Source of the DNA: Acidovorax sp. MR-S7
Lineage (GTDB): Bacteria > Pseudomonadota > Gammaproteobacteria > Burkholderiales > Burkholderiaceae_C
Direction of reading: 5' to 3'
NCBI RefSeq assembly: GCF_000400995.2
Contig: NZ_DF238892.1
Location: forward strand, 38,177 to 102,176
Length of the DNA: 64,000 nt
The notes beneath the pieces are model-generated. The model had not been told where the DNA came from, did not search any database, and saw only the letters and a program-made list of their open reading frames with translations. A program made the position numbers and the translations under genes. Positions 1 through 9,493 of this stretch are shown piece by piece; within the stretch, counting starts at the first letter, position 1; each line of letters begins with the position of its first letter.

Positions 1-124
1 CGCGCAGGTTGCCCCAGCCCATGTGGCGCGGGTCGTGGTAGCCCGCGAACGAGAAGCTGTGGTGCGACTGGAGCCAGCCATGGTCGGCATGGCCCCGGTC
101 CTGCGATTTGCGGATGGTCAGCAT
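1..124 (-). CDS. Pirin family protein (N-terminal part, runs off the window)
   Basis: The reverse strand opens with ATG at 122-124 and reads [18 protein letters not shown] and on through SFAGYHDP, the conserved start of pirin-like bicupin proteins (the His-rich first metal-binding cupin strand). AGGAG lies just upstream of the start. Only about 41 residues are in the window. Pirins are Fe-binding cupins, some with quercetinase activity; the substrate here is unknown. It is divergent from the LysR gene at 242, so the LysR protein is its likely regulator (inference). Confidence 0.85.
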   Translation of the reverse strand, partial: MLTIRKSQDRGHADHGWLQSHHSFSFAGYHDPRHMGWGNLR

Positions 125-197
125 GGTGCGCTCTCCTGGGGGTGTTGGGGTATGGCTTCACTGTAGGCGCGCCCGCCTGGTTGCAGGCACAGGCGAC

Positions 198-214
198 TTG
201 AATGCATCATTCAA
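198..214. promoter_or_regulatory. Palindromic LysR-type operator between pirin and lysR
   Basis: Perfect dyad TTGAAT-N5-ATTCAA in the 117-bp gap between the divergent pirin and LysR genes. It contains the T-N11-A core typical of LysR binding boxes. The position suits autoregulation of lysR and control of pirin. Confidence 0.6.
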
Positions 215-241
215 ATGGTTTGAATCGAAACACCCTCCACC

Positions 242-1180
242 ATGCAAAACGCCCGCGATGCACTGACCCCGGACAACCTCTCCATGCTGCAGGCCATCGC
301 CGACACGGGCAGCTTCGCCGCTGCGGCGCGGCAGCTCGGCCTGGTGCCCAGCGCGCTCACCTACCGCGTGCGCCAGATCGAGGACGCGCTGGACGTGCTG
401 CTGTTCGACCGCAGCGCGCGCCAGGCGCGTCCCACCGCGGCGGGCACCGAGCTGCTGCGCGAGGGCGCGCGCCTGCTGGAGGACGCGGACGCCATCGCCA
501 ACCGCGTGCGCCGCGTGGCCACGGGCTGGGAGCCGCAGCTCACCCTGTCGGTCGACGGCGTGATCTCCCCCACCACCATGCTGGAGCTGGTGGAGGCGTT
601 CTATGCGCTCGATCCGCCCACGCAGCTCAAGTGGCGCGACGGCATCCTGAGCGGCACGCTGGAGGCGCTGACCTCGGGCCATGCCGACCTGGCCATCGGC
701 GTGGCCGTCGGCACGCCCACCGTGGCTGGCCTGCAGAGCGCGCCGCTGGGCGGCGTGCGCTTCGTCTTCGCCGTGGCGCCGCACCATCCGCTGGCCCGGC
801 TGCCCGAGCCCCTCACCGACGCCGTGCTGCGCGCCCACCGCCAGATCGCCGTGGCCGACTCCGCGCGGCGCAGCAGCGTGACCATGGGCATCCTGGCGGG
901 GCAGGACGTCTTCACCGTGGACACGCTGCGCGCCAAGATCCAGGCCCAGCTGCGCGGCCTGGGCGGGGGCTTCCTGCCCGAGCCCATGATCCGGCCCTAC
1001 GTCGAGGCCGGGCACCTGGTGGTGCGCGCGGTGGCCCGCCCCGCGCGCGAAGTGCCGGTGAGCTACGCCTGGGGCGGCGCCAGCCAGGCCGCGCCGGGGC
1101 GCGCGCTGCAGTGGTGGCTGGAGCAGCTGCAAAGCACCGCCACGCGCCGCGCCCTTCTGGAAAACCACCACGGCGTTTGA
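242..1180 (+). CDS. LysR-family transcriptional regulator
   Basis: 312 aa, the usual LysR length. The N-terminal winged helix-turn-helix (about residues 10-65) shows the typical [17 protein letters not shown] and [12 protein letters not shown] segments. The remainder is the LysR substrate-binding fold. The arrangement, divergent from a pirin gene with a TTGAAT-N5-ATTCAA dyad between them, is a common one for LysR regulators that control the neighbouring pirin (knowledge plus inference). The effector is unknown. Confidence 0.9.
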   Translation: MQNARDALTPDNLSMLQAIADTGSFAAAARQLGLVPSALTYRVRQIEDALDVLLFDRSARQARPTAAGTELLREGARLLEDADAIANRVRRVATGWEPQLTLSVDGVISPTTMLELVEAFYALDPPTQLKWRDGILSGTLEALTSGHADLAIGVAVGTPTVAGLQSAPLGGVRFVFAVAPHHPLARLPEPLTDAVLRAHRQIAVADSARRSSVTMGILAGQDVFTVDTLRAKIQAQLRGLGGGFLPEPMIRPYVEAGHLVVRAVARPAREVPVSYAWGGASQAAPGRALQWWLEQLQSTATRRALLENHHGV

Positions 1181-1249
1181 CCCGCCCGGGGCGACGGCGG
1201 GCCGGCGCGCGTGTAGAGTGTGGCGCACCCTTCTTCGCACCTCCTTCCC

Positions 1250-2317
1250 ATGACACGTCCCCTTCCCCGCTCCAGCCAGCCCGCACGCCGTTTCGCCGTG
1301 GTCGGCGCCGGCATGGCCGGCGTGGCCTGCGCGCGCACGCTCGCGCAGGCCGGCCATGCCGTCACCATGTTCGAGCAGGCCCTGCGGCCCGGCGGCCGCA
1401 CCACGGCGCAGGAATCGCCCTGCGGCAGCTTCGACGCGGGCGCGCAGTACTTCACCGTGCGCGATGCGCGCTTCCAGCGCGCGCTGGACACCGTGCCCGG
1501 CCTGTGCCGCCCCTGGAGCGCCACCACCGTGCGCGTGCTCGACGCCGCAGGGCGCGTGGCCGCCGCCGCCCCGCCGCCCGGCGAGCCGCACTGGGTCGCC
1601 ACGCCCGCCATGGACGCGCTGGTGCGCACCTGGGCCGAGCCGCTGGCGCAGGCAGGCCAATTGCTGGCGCGCACGGCCGTCACGCGCATCGAGCGCGACA
1701 GCCTGCGCCCCGGCGGCTGGCAGGTGCGCACCGAGACGCTGGAGGGCGCCACGCAGGTGCATGCCGGCTTCGACGCCGTACTGCTCGCGCTGCCCGCGCC
1801 GCAGGCCCAGGCGCTGCTGGAGCAGTCGGCCCTCGCCGCGCCCTGGGGCCCGGCGCTGGCCGGTGTGGACATCGCCCCCTGCTGGACGCTGATGCTCGGC
1901 TTCGCCCAGGCCGTGCGGCCGGGACTGACCACCCTGGGCCCGCAGTGGAACGCCGCGCGCAGCACCCACCACCGCATCGCCTGGCTGGCGCGCGAGTCCA
2001 GCAAGCCCGGCCGCTCGCAGGTCGAGCGCTGGACCGTGCAGGCCAGCCCCGCCTGGTCGCGCGAGCACCTGCAGGACGACGCCGCCCGCGTGCAGGCCAA
2101 GCTGCTCAAGGCCTTCTCCGAGGTGACCGGCATCCGCGCGGTGCCCACGCACAGCGAAGTGCGCCGCTGGTCCTACGCCCAGACCCAGTCGCCCCTGGGC
2201 CGCCCCTTCCTGTGGGACGCGGCCACGGGCCTGGGCGCCTGCGGCGACTGGTGCCTGGGCCACCGCCTGGAGGACGCCTTCGTCTCCGGACTGGAGCTGG
2301 CGCTGGCCGCTGCATGA
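1250..2317 (+). CDS. FAD-dependent oxidoreductase, renalase/amine-oxidase-like
   Basis: 355 aa from ATG 1250. The N-terminus has the FAD-binding Rossmann motif [15 protein letters not shown] followed by RPGGRTT and GAQYFTV, as in renalase-like NAD(P)/FAD oxidoreductases; a second FAD contact (GACGDWCLG) lies near the C-terminus. The substrate is not evident. A GTG at 1220 would add ten residues but ATG 1250 begins closer to the flavin motif. The stop overlaps the gluQ start (ATGA), so the two are translationally coupled. Confidence 0.85.
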   Translation: MTRPLPRSSQPARRFAVVGAGMAGVACARTLAQAGHAVTMFEQALRPGGRTTAQESPCGSFDAGAQYFTVRDARFQRALDTVPGLCRPWSATTVRVLDAAGRVAAAAPPPGEPHWVATPAMDALVRTWAEPLAQAGQLLARTAVTRIERDSLRPGGWQVRTETLEGATQVHAGFDAVLLALPAPQAQALLEQSALAAPWGPALAGVDIAPCWTLMLGFAQAVRPGLTTLGPQWNAARSTHHRIAWLARESSKPGRSQVERWTVQASPAWSREHLQDDAARVQAKLLKAFSEVTGIRAVPTHSEVRRWSYAQTQSPLGRPFLWDAATGLGACGDWCLGHRLEDAFVSGLELALAAA

Positions 2318-3279
2318 GCTACGTGGGCCGTTTCGCGCCCTCGCCCACGGGACCCTTGCATGCCGGCTCGCTGGTCGCCGCGCTGGCCAGCTGGCTGGAC
2401 GCGCGCGCGGCCGGCGGGCGCTGGCTCGTGCGCATCGAGGACGTGGACCTGCCGCGCTGCATGGACGGCGCGGCCGGGCGCATCCTGGCCCAGCTCGCGG
2501 CCTGCGGCCTGGTGCCGGACGCGCCGCCGCTCTACCAGTCCACGCGCGGCGCACGCTACCAGCAGGCGCTGGACCAGCTCGTGGCCTGCCGCCTGGCCTA
2601 CCCCTGCGCCTGCACGCGGCGCGACATCGCGCAGGCGCTGGCCGCCCAGGGCCACGCGCGCCAGCGCCATGAGGAGCTGCCCTACCCCGGCACCTGCCGT
2701 CCCGAATCCGGAAAAGGCCTGGGCGGGCGGGCGCCGCGCGCCTGGCGCTTCCATACCACGCAGTACCAGTCAAAACAGCTTCCAGCGCCTGACAGTCAAG
2801 CGCAAGCAGCTCCCTTTTCGATAGCGAACGATGGCGTCCGCTGGACCGACAGGCGCCTGGGCCCGCAGCAGCAGGACGTGGCGCGCCACACCGGCGACTT
2901 CGTCCTGCGCCGCGCCGACGGCCTGTGGGCCTACCAGCTCGCCGTGGTGGTGGACGATGCCGACCAGGGCATCACCGACGTGGTGCGCGGCGAGGACCTG
3001 GCCGACAACACGCCGCGCCAGATCCTGCTGCAGTCGGCCCTGGGCCTGCCCACGCCGCGCTACCTGCACACGCCGCTGGTGCGCGCCGCGGACGGCGAGA
3101 AGCTCTCCAAGCAGCACGGCGCCCCGCCCCTCGACGACAGCCGGCCGCTGCAGGCGCTGGCGGCCGCGGCGCAGGTGCTGGGCCTGCCCGCTCCGGCAGC
3201 GGGCGCCGCCGCCACCGTGGGAGATGCGCTCACGCACTGGTCCAAGGCATGGGCTCGAATCTACAATCGCGCACCGTGA
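2314..3279 (+). CDS. gluQ: Glutamyl-Q tRNA(Asp) synthetase
   Basis: 321 aa paralogue of the GluRS catalytic core lacking the anticodon-binding domain. It activates Glu and attaches it to the queuosine of tRNA-Asp. Visible motifs are [16 protein letters not shown] (HIGH-equivalent), [10 protein letters not shown], zinc-ligand cysteines (CACTRR, CRPES) and EKLSKQHGA (KMSKS-equivalent). An extra segment at about residues 153-171 comes from an in-frame copy of a dispersed palindromic repeat (2770-2826), between the zinc region and RWTDRRLG. It overlaps the upstream flavoprotein by 4 nt. Confidence 0.93.
   Translation: MSYVGRFAPSPTGPLHAGSLVAALASWLDARAAGGRWLVRIEDVDLPRCMDGAAGRILAQLAACGLVPDAPPLYQSTRGARYQQALDQLVACRLAYPCACTRRDIAQALAAQGHARQRHEELPYPGTCRPESGKGLGGRAPRAWRFHTTQYQSKQLPAPDSQAQAAPFSIANDGVRWTDRRLGPQQQDVARHTGDFVLRRADGLWAYQLAVVVDDADQGITDVVRGEDLADNTPRQILLQSALGLPTPRYLHTPLVRAADGEKLSKQHGAPPLDDSRPLQALAAAAQVLGLPAPAAGAAATVGDALTHWSKAWARIYNRAP
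2770..2826 (+). repeat. Dispersed Comamonadaceae-type palindromic repeat, copy 1, inside gluQ
   Basis: The core (CCAGCGCCTGACAGTCAAGC, then GCAAGCAGCT) aligns by eye with copies at 7848-7890 (reverse) and 63889-63930. It is read through in frame and adds about 19 residues to GluQ. All three copies are in the chromosomal backbone. Confidence 0.7.
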
Positions 3280-4016
3280 TCGCAACACTCCATCCCGAAG
3301 CCGCACAGGCCCCCATTTCCGCCCCCGGCGAAGCGCCGGCAGACGTCGCCCACCCCAAGGGCATCAAGAGCTATGTGCGCCGCGCCGGCCGCACCACCAG
3401 CGGCCAGGCCAAGGCGCTGGAGGAGCTGGGCCCGCGCTTCGTGCTCGACTACGCGCCCGCCCTGCTGGACGCCGCCGCAGCGTTCGGCCGCAGCGCGCCG
3501 CTGGTGCTGGAGATCGGCTTCGGCATGGGCGAGGCCACGGCCCACATCGCGCGCGTGCGCCCTGGCGACAACTTCCTGTGCTGCGAGGTGCACGAGCCCG
3601 GCGTGGGCGCGCTGCTCAAGCGCATCGGCGAGCACGGCATCGAGAACATCCGCATCCTGCAGCACGACGCCGTGGAAGTGCTGGACCACATGCTGGCGCC
3701 GGCCTCGCTCGCCGGCGTGCACATCTTCTTTCCCGACCCCTGGCACAAAAAGCGCCACAACAAGCGCCGCCTGGTCCAGCCGCCGCTGGTGGCCAAGCTG
3801 GCCGAGCGGCTCCAGCCCGGCGGCTACATCCACTGCGCCACCGACTGGCAGCCCTACGCCGAGCAGATGCTCGAGGTGCTGTCGGCCGAGCCGCTGCTCG
3901 CAAACACGGCCGACGGCTATGCGCCGCAGCCCGAGTACCGTCCCCTGACCAAGTTCGAGAACCGCGGCATGCGGCTCGGCCACGGCGTGTGGGACCTGGT
4001 GTTCGCGCGGCGCTAG
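3249..4016 (+). CDS. trmB: tRNA (guanine-N7-)-methyltransferase
   Basis: 255 aa; makes m7G46 in tRNA using SAM. Motifs seen are [15 protein letters not shown] (SAM-binding motif I), [26 protein letters not shown] (TrmB signature) and [15 protein letters not shown] at the C-terminus. The start is ambiguous: ATG 3249 overlaps gluQ by 31 nt, while GTG 3276 overlaps it by 4 nt (GTGA), follows a TACAAT element and gives 246 aa. It probably forms an operon with gluQ. Confidence 0.92.
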   Translation: MGSNLQSRTVIATLHPEAAQAPISAPGEAPADVAHPKGIKSYVRRAGRTTSGQAKALEELGPRFVLDYAPALLDAAAAFGRSAPLVLEIGFGMGEATAHIARVRPGDNFLCCEVHEPGVGALLKRIGEHGIENIRILQHDAVEVLDHMLAPASLAGVHIFFPDPWHKKRHNKRRLVQPPLVAKLAERLQPGGYIHCATDWQPYAEQMLEVLSAEPLLANTADGYAPQPEYRPLTKFENRGMRLGHGVWDLVFARR

Positions 4017-4051
4017 CCCTTCTGCCACGCACCTTCCTGAAAGCCCCGCCG

Positions 4052-5056
4052 ATGAAACCCATACTGCAGAACCTGGTCGAGATGACCGGCCACCGGGACC
4101 ATCTGCGGCTGGAGGTGTCGGTGCTGTCCACGCTGCTCAAGCTTGGGCACATCGTGCAGGTGCGGGCGCTGGAGTTCTTCGTGCAGGACCAGGTCACCAT
4201 GCTGCGCCCGCGCAGCTGGAGCCAGGACGGGCAGATCGTCTCCAGCGCGCACGATGCCTGCTCCGACCCGCAGGGCGTGCCGCTCACGCAGCTGCCGGGG
4301 CTGGCGCAGTGCATCGAAAGCCGCCAGGCCAGCGCCCAGCATTCCGCCACCGGGCGCCACACCCTGTGGCTGCCCGTGTGGCTGGCCGACCGCGCCCACG
4401 CCTGCCTGGAGATCACGCAGTCGCGCGCCCTCACGCGGCACCAGCGCGACGTGGTCATGGGGGTGTTCCTCGTCTACCAGAACTACCAGAGCCTGCTGGA
4501 CTACAGCGAGCGCGACGCGCTCACGGGCCTGTTCAACCGCAAGACGTTCGAGGAGCAGTTCGCGCGCCAGGCCGGCGCCCGGCCGGACGCCGCGCAGGGC
4601 GACGACCCGCCCCGCCAGTGGCTGGCCGTGATCGACATCGACCACTTCAAGGCGGTCAACGACCGCTTCGGGCACCTGTACGGCGACGAGGTGCTGATCC
4701 TCGTGGCCAACCGGCTGCGCTCGCTGTTCCGCAGCCAGGACCGCATCTTCCGCTTCGGCGGCGAGGAGTTCGTGGTGCTGCTGCGCTCGGTCACGCTCGC
4801 GCAGGCACGCCAGGCGCTGGAGCGGCTGCGCGCCGCCATCCAGGAGCACACCTTTCCGCAGGTGGGCCACATCACGATCAGCATCGGCTTCGCGGCCACG
4901 CAGGCGGGCTCGCCCGTGGAGATCCTGGGCCGGGCCGACCAGGCCCTCTACCACGCCAAGGAAAACGGCCGCAACCGCGTCTGCTTCTACGACGACCTGC
5001 TGCACAGCGGCGCGCTGCAGGCCAAGGTCGCCCACGACGAGGTGGAGCTCTTCTAG
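4052..5056 (+). CDS. GGDEF-domain diguanylate cyclase
   Basis: 334 aa. The N-terminal about 150 residues form an unrecognised sensory region containing a GAF-like stretch. The C-terminal GGDEF domain makes c-di-GMP from two GTP. The active-site motif GGEEF is at 236-240, an intact inhibitory I-site RSQD is at 227-230, and the substrate-binding segment DIDHFKAVND is present, so it should be a catalytically competent, product-inhibited cyclase. There is no signal peptide or membrane segment. It ends at a terminator shared with alaS. Confidence 0.92.
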   Translation: MKPILQNLVEMTGHRDHLRLEVSVLSTLLKLGHIVQVRALEFFVQDQVTMLRPRSWSQDGQIVSSAHDACSDPQGVPLTQLPGLAQCIESRQASAQHSATGRHTLWLPVWLADRAHACLEITQSRALTRHQRDVVMGVFLVYQNYQSLLDYSERDALTGLFNRKTFEEQFARQAGARPDAAQGDDPPRQWLAVIDIDHFKAVNDRFGHLYGDEVLILVANRLRSLFRSQDRIFRFGGEEFVVLLRSVTLAQARQALERLRAAIQEHTFPQVGHITISIGFAATQAGSPVEILGRADQALYHAKENGRNRVCFYDDLLHSGALQAKVAHDEVELF

Positions 5057-5063
5057 GAAAAAG

Positions 5064-5087
5064 AACACCCGCCGTCAGGCGGGTGTT
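5064..5087 (-). terminator. Intrinsic terminator between diguanylate cyclase and alaS
   Basis: Perfect 10-bp stem AACACCCGCC / GGCGGGTGTT with a 4-nt loop. On the reverse strand it is followed by a T-rich run (TTCTTTTT), so it terminates alaS well; in the forward direction the U-tract is weak. The two genes converge here. Confidence 0.85.
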
Positions 5088-5112
5088 TCGCACGGGATGC
5101 GGCCGCGGGTTA

Positions 5113-7737
5113 TTACGCGCGCTCGCCCACCCAGCCCGCCACCGAGGCCAGCGCCTGCGGCAGCGCCGCGGCGTTGGTGCCGCCGGCCATGGCCATGTCG
5201 GGCTTGCCGCCGCCCTTGCCGCCCACCTGGCCGGCGACGAAGTTCACCAGCTCGCCCGCCTTGACGCGGCCCGTGCTGTCGGCCGTCACGCCGGCGGCGA
5301 GCTGCACCTTGTCGCCATCGACGGCGGCCAGCACGATGGCGGCGGTCTTGAGCTTGTCCTTGAGCTTGTCCATGGTGTCGCGCAATGTCTTGGCGTCGGC
5401 GCCGTCGAGCTGGGCCGCCAGTACCTTGATGCCCTTGACCTCCACCGCCTGGCCCGCCAGTTCATCGCCCTGGCTGGACGCCAGCTTGCCCTTGAGCGCG
5501 GCCAGCTCCTTTTCCAGCGCCTTGATCTGCTCCAGCGCGCCGCCGATGCGGGTGGTCAGTTCGGCCACGGGAGCCTTGAGCACGGCGGCGGCATCGTCCA
5601 CCGTCGTTTCCAGCGACTGCAGGTAGGCCAGCGCGTTCTCGCCGGTCACCGCCTCGATGCGGCGCACACCGGCGGCCACGCCGCTTTCAGCCACCACCTT
5701 GAACAGGCCGATGTCGCCCGTGCGGCGCACGTGGGTGCCGCCGCACAGCTCGCGGCTGGCGCCGATGTCGAGCACGCGCACGGTCTCGCCGTACTTCTCG
5801 CCGAACAGCATCATGGCGCCGGTCTTCTGGGCCGATTCGATGTCCATCAGCCGCGCCTGCGTGTCCGTGTTGGCCAGCACCTCGGCATTCACGCGGCGCT
5901 CGATCTCGCGGATCTGCGCGCCAGTCACCGGCGCGTTGTGCGCGAAGTCGAAGCGCGTGCGCTCAGGCGTAACCAGGCTGCCCTTCTGCTGCACGTGGTC
6001 GCCCAGCACTTCGCGCAGGGCCTTGTGCATGAGGTGGGTGACGGAGTGGTTGCGCATGGTGGCCGCGCGCAGCTGTGTGTCCACCTGCGCCTGCACCGTG
6101 TCGCCCACGTTGAGCGTGCCTGTCTCCAGCACGCCGTGGTGGCCGTAGACGTCGGCCTTGATCTTCTGCGTGTCGGCTACCACGAAGCGCGCGGAGCCCA
6201 CGGCTATTACGCCCTGGTCGCCCACCTGGCCGCCGCTCTCGGCATAGAACGGCGTGCGGTCCAGCACCACCACGCCGCTCTGGCCGGCGCGCAGGGCCGC
6301 CGCGGCAGTACCATCTACATAGAGTGCGACGACCTTGGCGCTTTCGGCCAGCTGCTCGTAGCCCGTGAATGCGTTGGCCGCGCCCGTGTATTCCAGCGCG
6401 CGGTCCATCTTGAACTTGCCCGCCGCGCGGGCTGTGTTCTTCTGGTGCTCCATGGCGATGTGGAAGCCCGCTTCATCGACGCCCACGCCGCGCTCGCGGC
6501 ACACGTCGTTGGTCAGGTCCAGCGGGAAGCCGTAGGTGTCGTGCAGCTTGAACGCCACGTCGCCGGGCAGCACCTGCGTGCCGCCCTCCAGCGCCGCGTC
6601 GAGGATCTCCATGCCGTGCGCCAGGGTCTCGAAGAAGCGCTCTTCCTCCACTCGCAGCACGTCGGTGATGCGCGCCTCCTGCTCGCGGATCTTGGGATAG
6701 GCGTCGCCCATCTGCTGCACCAAGTCCTTAACCAGCTTGTGGAAGAACGGCGTCTTGCGGCCCAGCTTGTAGCCGTGACGGATGGCGCGGCGCACGATGC
6801 GGCGCTGCACGTAGCCCCGGCCCTCGTTGCTGGGGATCACGCCGTCGGCCACCAGGAAGGCGGTGGCGCGGATGTGGTCGGCGATGACCTTGAGCGAGGG
6901 GTTGGCCGGGTCGCTCGTGCCGGTCTCTCGCGCGGCGGCCTTGATGAGCGCGTCGAACAGGTCGATCTCGTAGTTGCTGTGCACGTGCTGCAGGATAGCG
7001 GCCAGGCGCTCCAGGCCCATGCCGGTGTCCACGCAGGGCGCGGGCAACGGGGAGACGGAGCCGTCTTCCTTCATGTCGAACTGCATGAACACGTTGTTCC
7101 AGATCTCGATGAAGCGGTCGCCGTCCTCGTCGGGGCTGCCCGGGGGGCCGCCGGGGATCCCGGGGCCGTGGTCGTAGAAGATCTCCGAGCACGGGCCACA
7201 GGGGCCGGTGTCGGCCATCATCCAGAAGTTGTCGCTCTTGTAGCGCCCGCCCTTGTTGTCGCCGATGCGGATCACGCGCTCGGGCGGCAGGCCGATTTCC
7301 TTGGTCCAGATGTCGTAGGCCTCGTCGTCCTCCGCGTAGACGGTGGCCAGCAGGCGCTCGGGCGGCAGCTTGTAGACCTCGGTGAGCAGCTCCCACGCCC
7401 ACTTGAGCGACTCGCGCTTGAAGTAGTCGCCGAACGACCAGTTGCCCAGCATCTCGAAGAAGGTATGGTGGCGCGCGGTGTAGCCCACGTTCTCCAGGTC
7501 GTTGTGCTTGCCGCCGGCGCGCAGGCAGGTCTGCACCGAGGTGGCGCGGTTGTAGGGGCGCTTGTCGGTGCCCAGGAACACGTCCTTGAACTGCACCATG
7601 CCCGAGTTGGTGAACATCAGCGTCGGGTCGTTGGCCGGCACCAGCGGGCTCGAAGGCACCACGGTGTGCCCCTTGGCGGCGAAGAAGTCCAGGAAGGTCT
7701 TGCGGATGTCCGCGACGGAAAAGGTGGGAGTGCTCAT
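5113..7737 (-). CDS. alaS: Alanyl-tRNA synthetase
   Basis: 874 aa, normal bacterial length. The class II catalytic core is N-terminal ([38 protein letters not shown]). The editing domain carries HSVTH (HxxxH) and [13 protein letters not shown], the zinc/editing residues. The C-terminal coiled coil and C-Ala domain end in [15 protein letters not shown] 7737 is the start. The enzyme charges tRNA-Ala in the cytoplasm and hydrolyses mischarged Ser/Gly. Confidence 0.98.
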   Translation of the reverse strand: MSTPTFSVADIRKTFLDFFAAKGHTVVPSSPLVPANDPTLMFTNSGMVQFKDVFLGTDKRPYNRATSVQTCLRAGGKHNDLENVGYTARHHTFFEMLGNWSFGDYFKRESLKWAWELLTEVYKLPPERLLATVYAEDDEAYDIWTKEIGLPPERVIRIGDNKGGRYKSDNFWMMADTGPCGPCSEIFYDHGPGIPGGPPGSPDEDGDRFIEIWNNVFMQFDMKEDGSVSPLPAPCVDTGMGLERLAAILQHVHSNYEIDLFDALIKAAARETGTSDPANPSLKVIADHIRATAFLVADGVIPSNEGRGYVQRRIVRRAIRHGYKLGRKTPFFHKLVKDLVQQMGDAYPKIREQEARITDVLRVEEERFFETLAHGMEILDAALEGGTQVLPGDVAFKLHDTYGFPLDLTNDVCRERGVGVDEAGFHIAMEHQKNTARAAGKFKMDRALEYTGAANAFTGYEQLAESAKVVALYVDGTAAAALRAGQSGVVVLDRTPFYAESGGQVGDQGVIAVGSARFVVADTQKIKADVYGHHGVLETGTLNVGDTVQAQVDTQLRAATMRNHSVTHLMHKALREVLGDHVQQKGSLVTPERTRFDFAHNAPVTGAQIREIERRVNAEVLANTDTQARLMDIESAQKTGAMMLFGEKYGETVRVLDIGASRELCGGTHVRRTGDIGLFKVVAESGVAAGVRRIEAVTGENALAYLQSLETTVDDAAAVLKAPVAELTTRIGGALEQIKALEKELAALKGKLASSQGDELAGQAVEVKGIKVLAAQLDGADAKTLRDTMDKLKDKLKTAAIVLAAVDGDKVQLAAGVTADSTGRVKAGELVNFVAGQVGGKGGGKPDMAMAGGTNAAALPQALASVAGWVGERA

Positions 7738-7847
7738 GGTGTGTAGGGGGTTCGTGGGCGGGCGCGTGCGGCGGTGCGCCGCCCCGTCGTGACCAACCGG
7801 ACATTATAGATTTTCGCCGGCACCTGCCCTGCGCGCTGGTTACTACG

Positions 7848-7890
7848 CTTTCGATAGCTGCCCGCGCTTGCTACACAAGCGCCAGAGGCC
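7848..7890 (-). repeat. Dispersed palindromic repeat, copy 2
   Basis: In the alaS/ROK intergenic region. In reverse complement it reads GGCGCTTGTGTAGCAAGCG, then GGGCAGCTATCGAAA, matching copies 1 and 3. It sits directly downstream of the ROK-type gene, where it may act as a 3'-end hairpin. Confidence 0.65.
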
Positions 7891-7899
7891 GAAAACGCT

Positions 7900-9027
7900 T
7901 CAAACCTTGGGCACGCGGTTGGCGTAGCTGGCGTTGCCCAGCCCCGTGCCCACGGTGACCACCGCCCAGCGCCGCACGTCCTGCGTGAACGGCAGCTCCG
8001 ACAGGCCCTGCACCACCGCGTCGTTGTGCAGGCAGACCTGCGTGCGCCCGCCGCCGATCTCGGGCAGCCGCTCGCACAGGTCCTGCGGCAGGTGGAAGCG
8101 CGCGCTCTCCCAGTTGCCCGGCAGGTTCTGCGTGCCGCCGGCCAGCGAGCCGTCCTCGCAGACCAGCCCGGGGCAGGCCACGCCGATGAAAGGCGCCACG
8201 CGAACGCCCTTGCGCTCGGCCTGCGCGGCCAGATCGGCCAGCATCTGCGCGATGCCGTCCACCAGTTCGTCGCGCCGGGGGCCGTGTTCGGCATGGCGCC
8301 ATTTGTCGCGCAGCAGCACCTCGGCACGCGAGAGGTCGGGCGCCTTGTGCAGGTGCGTGAGCACCACGCCGCAGCGCACGTTGGTCCCCCCCAGGTCCAC
8401 GGCCAGGATGGCGTCGTAGCTCTGCAGCAGCGCCGTGGGGGCCAGGTGCACCCAGCCGATCAGGCCGCCGTCGTCGGCGTCATGGTGCAGCGTGCGCAGC
8501 TCCACCATGGAGCGCTTGCGGCCCACGAGTTCGGCAGCGCGGGCGATGGCGCGCTCGCCCACCACGCTCTGGTGAAAGCCTCCGCCCACGATCACGCGGC
8601 GTACGCCGCGCCAGCTCTTGTGCCGCAGGAAGCGCAACACCACGTCGGCCAGCTGCAGCGCGTAATCCTCCTGCGCTGCCGCGATGGCCTGCGCGGCCGG
8701 CCCACCCTCCTTGAGCAGCGCGTCCAGCTTGCGCTTGTCCAGCGCATCGGTCGGCCTGGAGCCCAGCGGATCGCGCCCTGCCATGGCAGCGAACAGCGCA
8801 CGCCACGCATCGAGCATGCCGCGAAAGGCCGCGCTGCTGGCGCTGTCGCCCACGAAACCGCCTTTGCCGTCGCGCAACTCCAGGCTGTAGCCCAGAATGC
8901 GCACCGAGGGCAGTTCCAGCTCGCCATGCGGGCCGAGCGTGCGCAGCTCCAGCAGTGCCTGCGCCTCGCGCTCGCTCACGGGGCCGCGCCCCTTCGTTGC
9001 ATCCCTGGATGGGTTCTTCACCGCCAT
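7900..9027 (-). CDS. ROK/glucokinase-like sugar kinase family protein
   Basis: 375 aa from ATG 9025-9027, preceded by a purine-rich site (AGAGAGGG). The C-terminal half shows the actin-like ATPase phosphate-1 motif (LAVDLGGTNVRCGVV), VACPGLVCEDG and TVGTGLGNASYANR, as in ROK-type kinases. The N-terminal about 170 residues do not look like a standard ROK helix-turn-helix, and I do not recognise them. The role is probably a sugar or amino-sugar kinase, but the substrate is not evident. Confidence 0.75.
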   Translation of the reverse strand: MAVKNPSRDATKGRGPVSEREAQALLELRTLGPHGELELPSVRILGYSLELRDGKGGFVGDSASSAAFRGMLDAWRALFAAMAGRDPLGSRPTDALDKRKLDALLKEGGPAAQAIAAAQEDYALQLADVVLRFLRHKSWRGVRRVIVGGGFHQSVVGERAIARAAELVGRKRSMVELRTLHHDADDGGLIGWVHLAPTALLQSYDAILAVDLGGTNVRCGVVLTHLHKAPDLSRAEVLLRDKWRHAEHGPRRDELVDGIAQMLADLAAQAERKGVRVAPFIGVACPGLVCEDGSLAGGTQNLPGNWESARFHLPQDLCERLPEIGGGRTQVCLHNDAVVQGLSELPFTQDVRRWAVVTVGTGLGNASYANRVPKV

Positions 9028-9162
9028 GCAGCCCTCTCTTGGCGCCCGCCGCGCGGGCAATGCGGCCATGGTGGCGCCATCCGGGCGCGCGGCACGTCAG
9101 CCCATATGCCGTGTGCGCCGCGGACAGGCGCGCATCCGGCTTTTTGCGGGCCCGCCGTGCGC

Positions 9163-9168
9163 TAGAAT
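9163..9168 (+). promoter_or_regulatory. -10 element for tRNA-Gly
   Basis: TAGAAT, 11 bp before the tRNA start, followed by a GC-rich discriminator (GCGCGGCTCG) typical of stringently controlled stable-RNA promoters. A clean -35 is not obvious. Confidence 0.5.
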
Positions 9169-9179
9169 GCGCGGCTCGT

Positions 9180-9253
9180 GCGGGTGTAGTTCAATGGTAG
9201 AACGGCAGCTTCCCAAGCTTCATACGAGGGTTCGATTCCCTTCACCCGCTCCA
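9180..9253 (+). tRNA. tRNA-Gly (anticodon CCC)
   Basis: 74 nt including encoded CCA. The acceptor stem GCGGGTG pairs with CACCCGC, the D-stem GTTC/GAAC and the T-arm AGGGTTCGATTCCCT are present, and the anticodon loop TTCCCAA puts CCC at 9212-9214. The anticodon stem GCAGC/GCTTC has one weak pair. The sequence resembles known bacterial tRNA-Gly(CCC). Its 3' end is the integration site of the island, which regenerates the tRNA intact. Confidence 0.95.
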
Positions 9254-9257
9254 CTTC
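9236..9257 (+). repeat. attL: 22-bp direct repeat, tRNA-Gly 3' end
   Basis: TTCCCTTCACCCGCTCCA plus CTTC, identical to 60265-60286. The first 18 bases are the tRNA T-arm and acceptor end with CCA. The following 236 bp up to the integrase hold no gene. Confidence 0.95.
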
Positions 9258-9493
9258 GACTTTCCAGGGACTTCCAGAAAAGACCGCGGAACGTCGCAAG
9301 TGATTGTCAGGGTTCAGCTTTTTCACCATCGCTGAATCCAGTGACTTCCAGCGAAAACCACTGACTGCCGGTACAAAACGGTACATCAAGTGGTACATCG
9401 GAAAGCGGAGCTTCCCGCTTCCGCATAGTTGCTGGAGCGGTGTGGGGTCGGACAGGACCATGACAGCCAACTCGGTTTTCAGGAGTTGGGCTC

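Noticed and set aside
158..2773. Very long open frame (871 codons) on the reverse strand
   Set aside because: It lies opposite lysR, the flavoprotein and gluQ, which have clear family motifs. Its composition is Arg/Ala/Gly/Pro-rich as expected for the antisense of GC-rich genes.
4309..7746. 1,145-codon forward open frame over the diguanylate cyclase and alaS
   Set aside because: Antisense to alaS and out of frame with GGDEF; low-complexity His/Ala/Gly-rich product without motifs.
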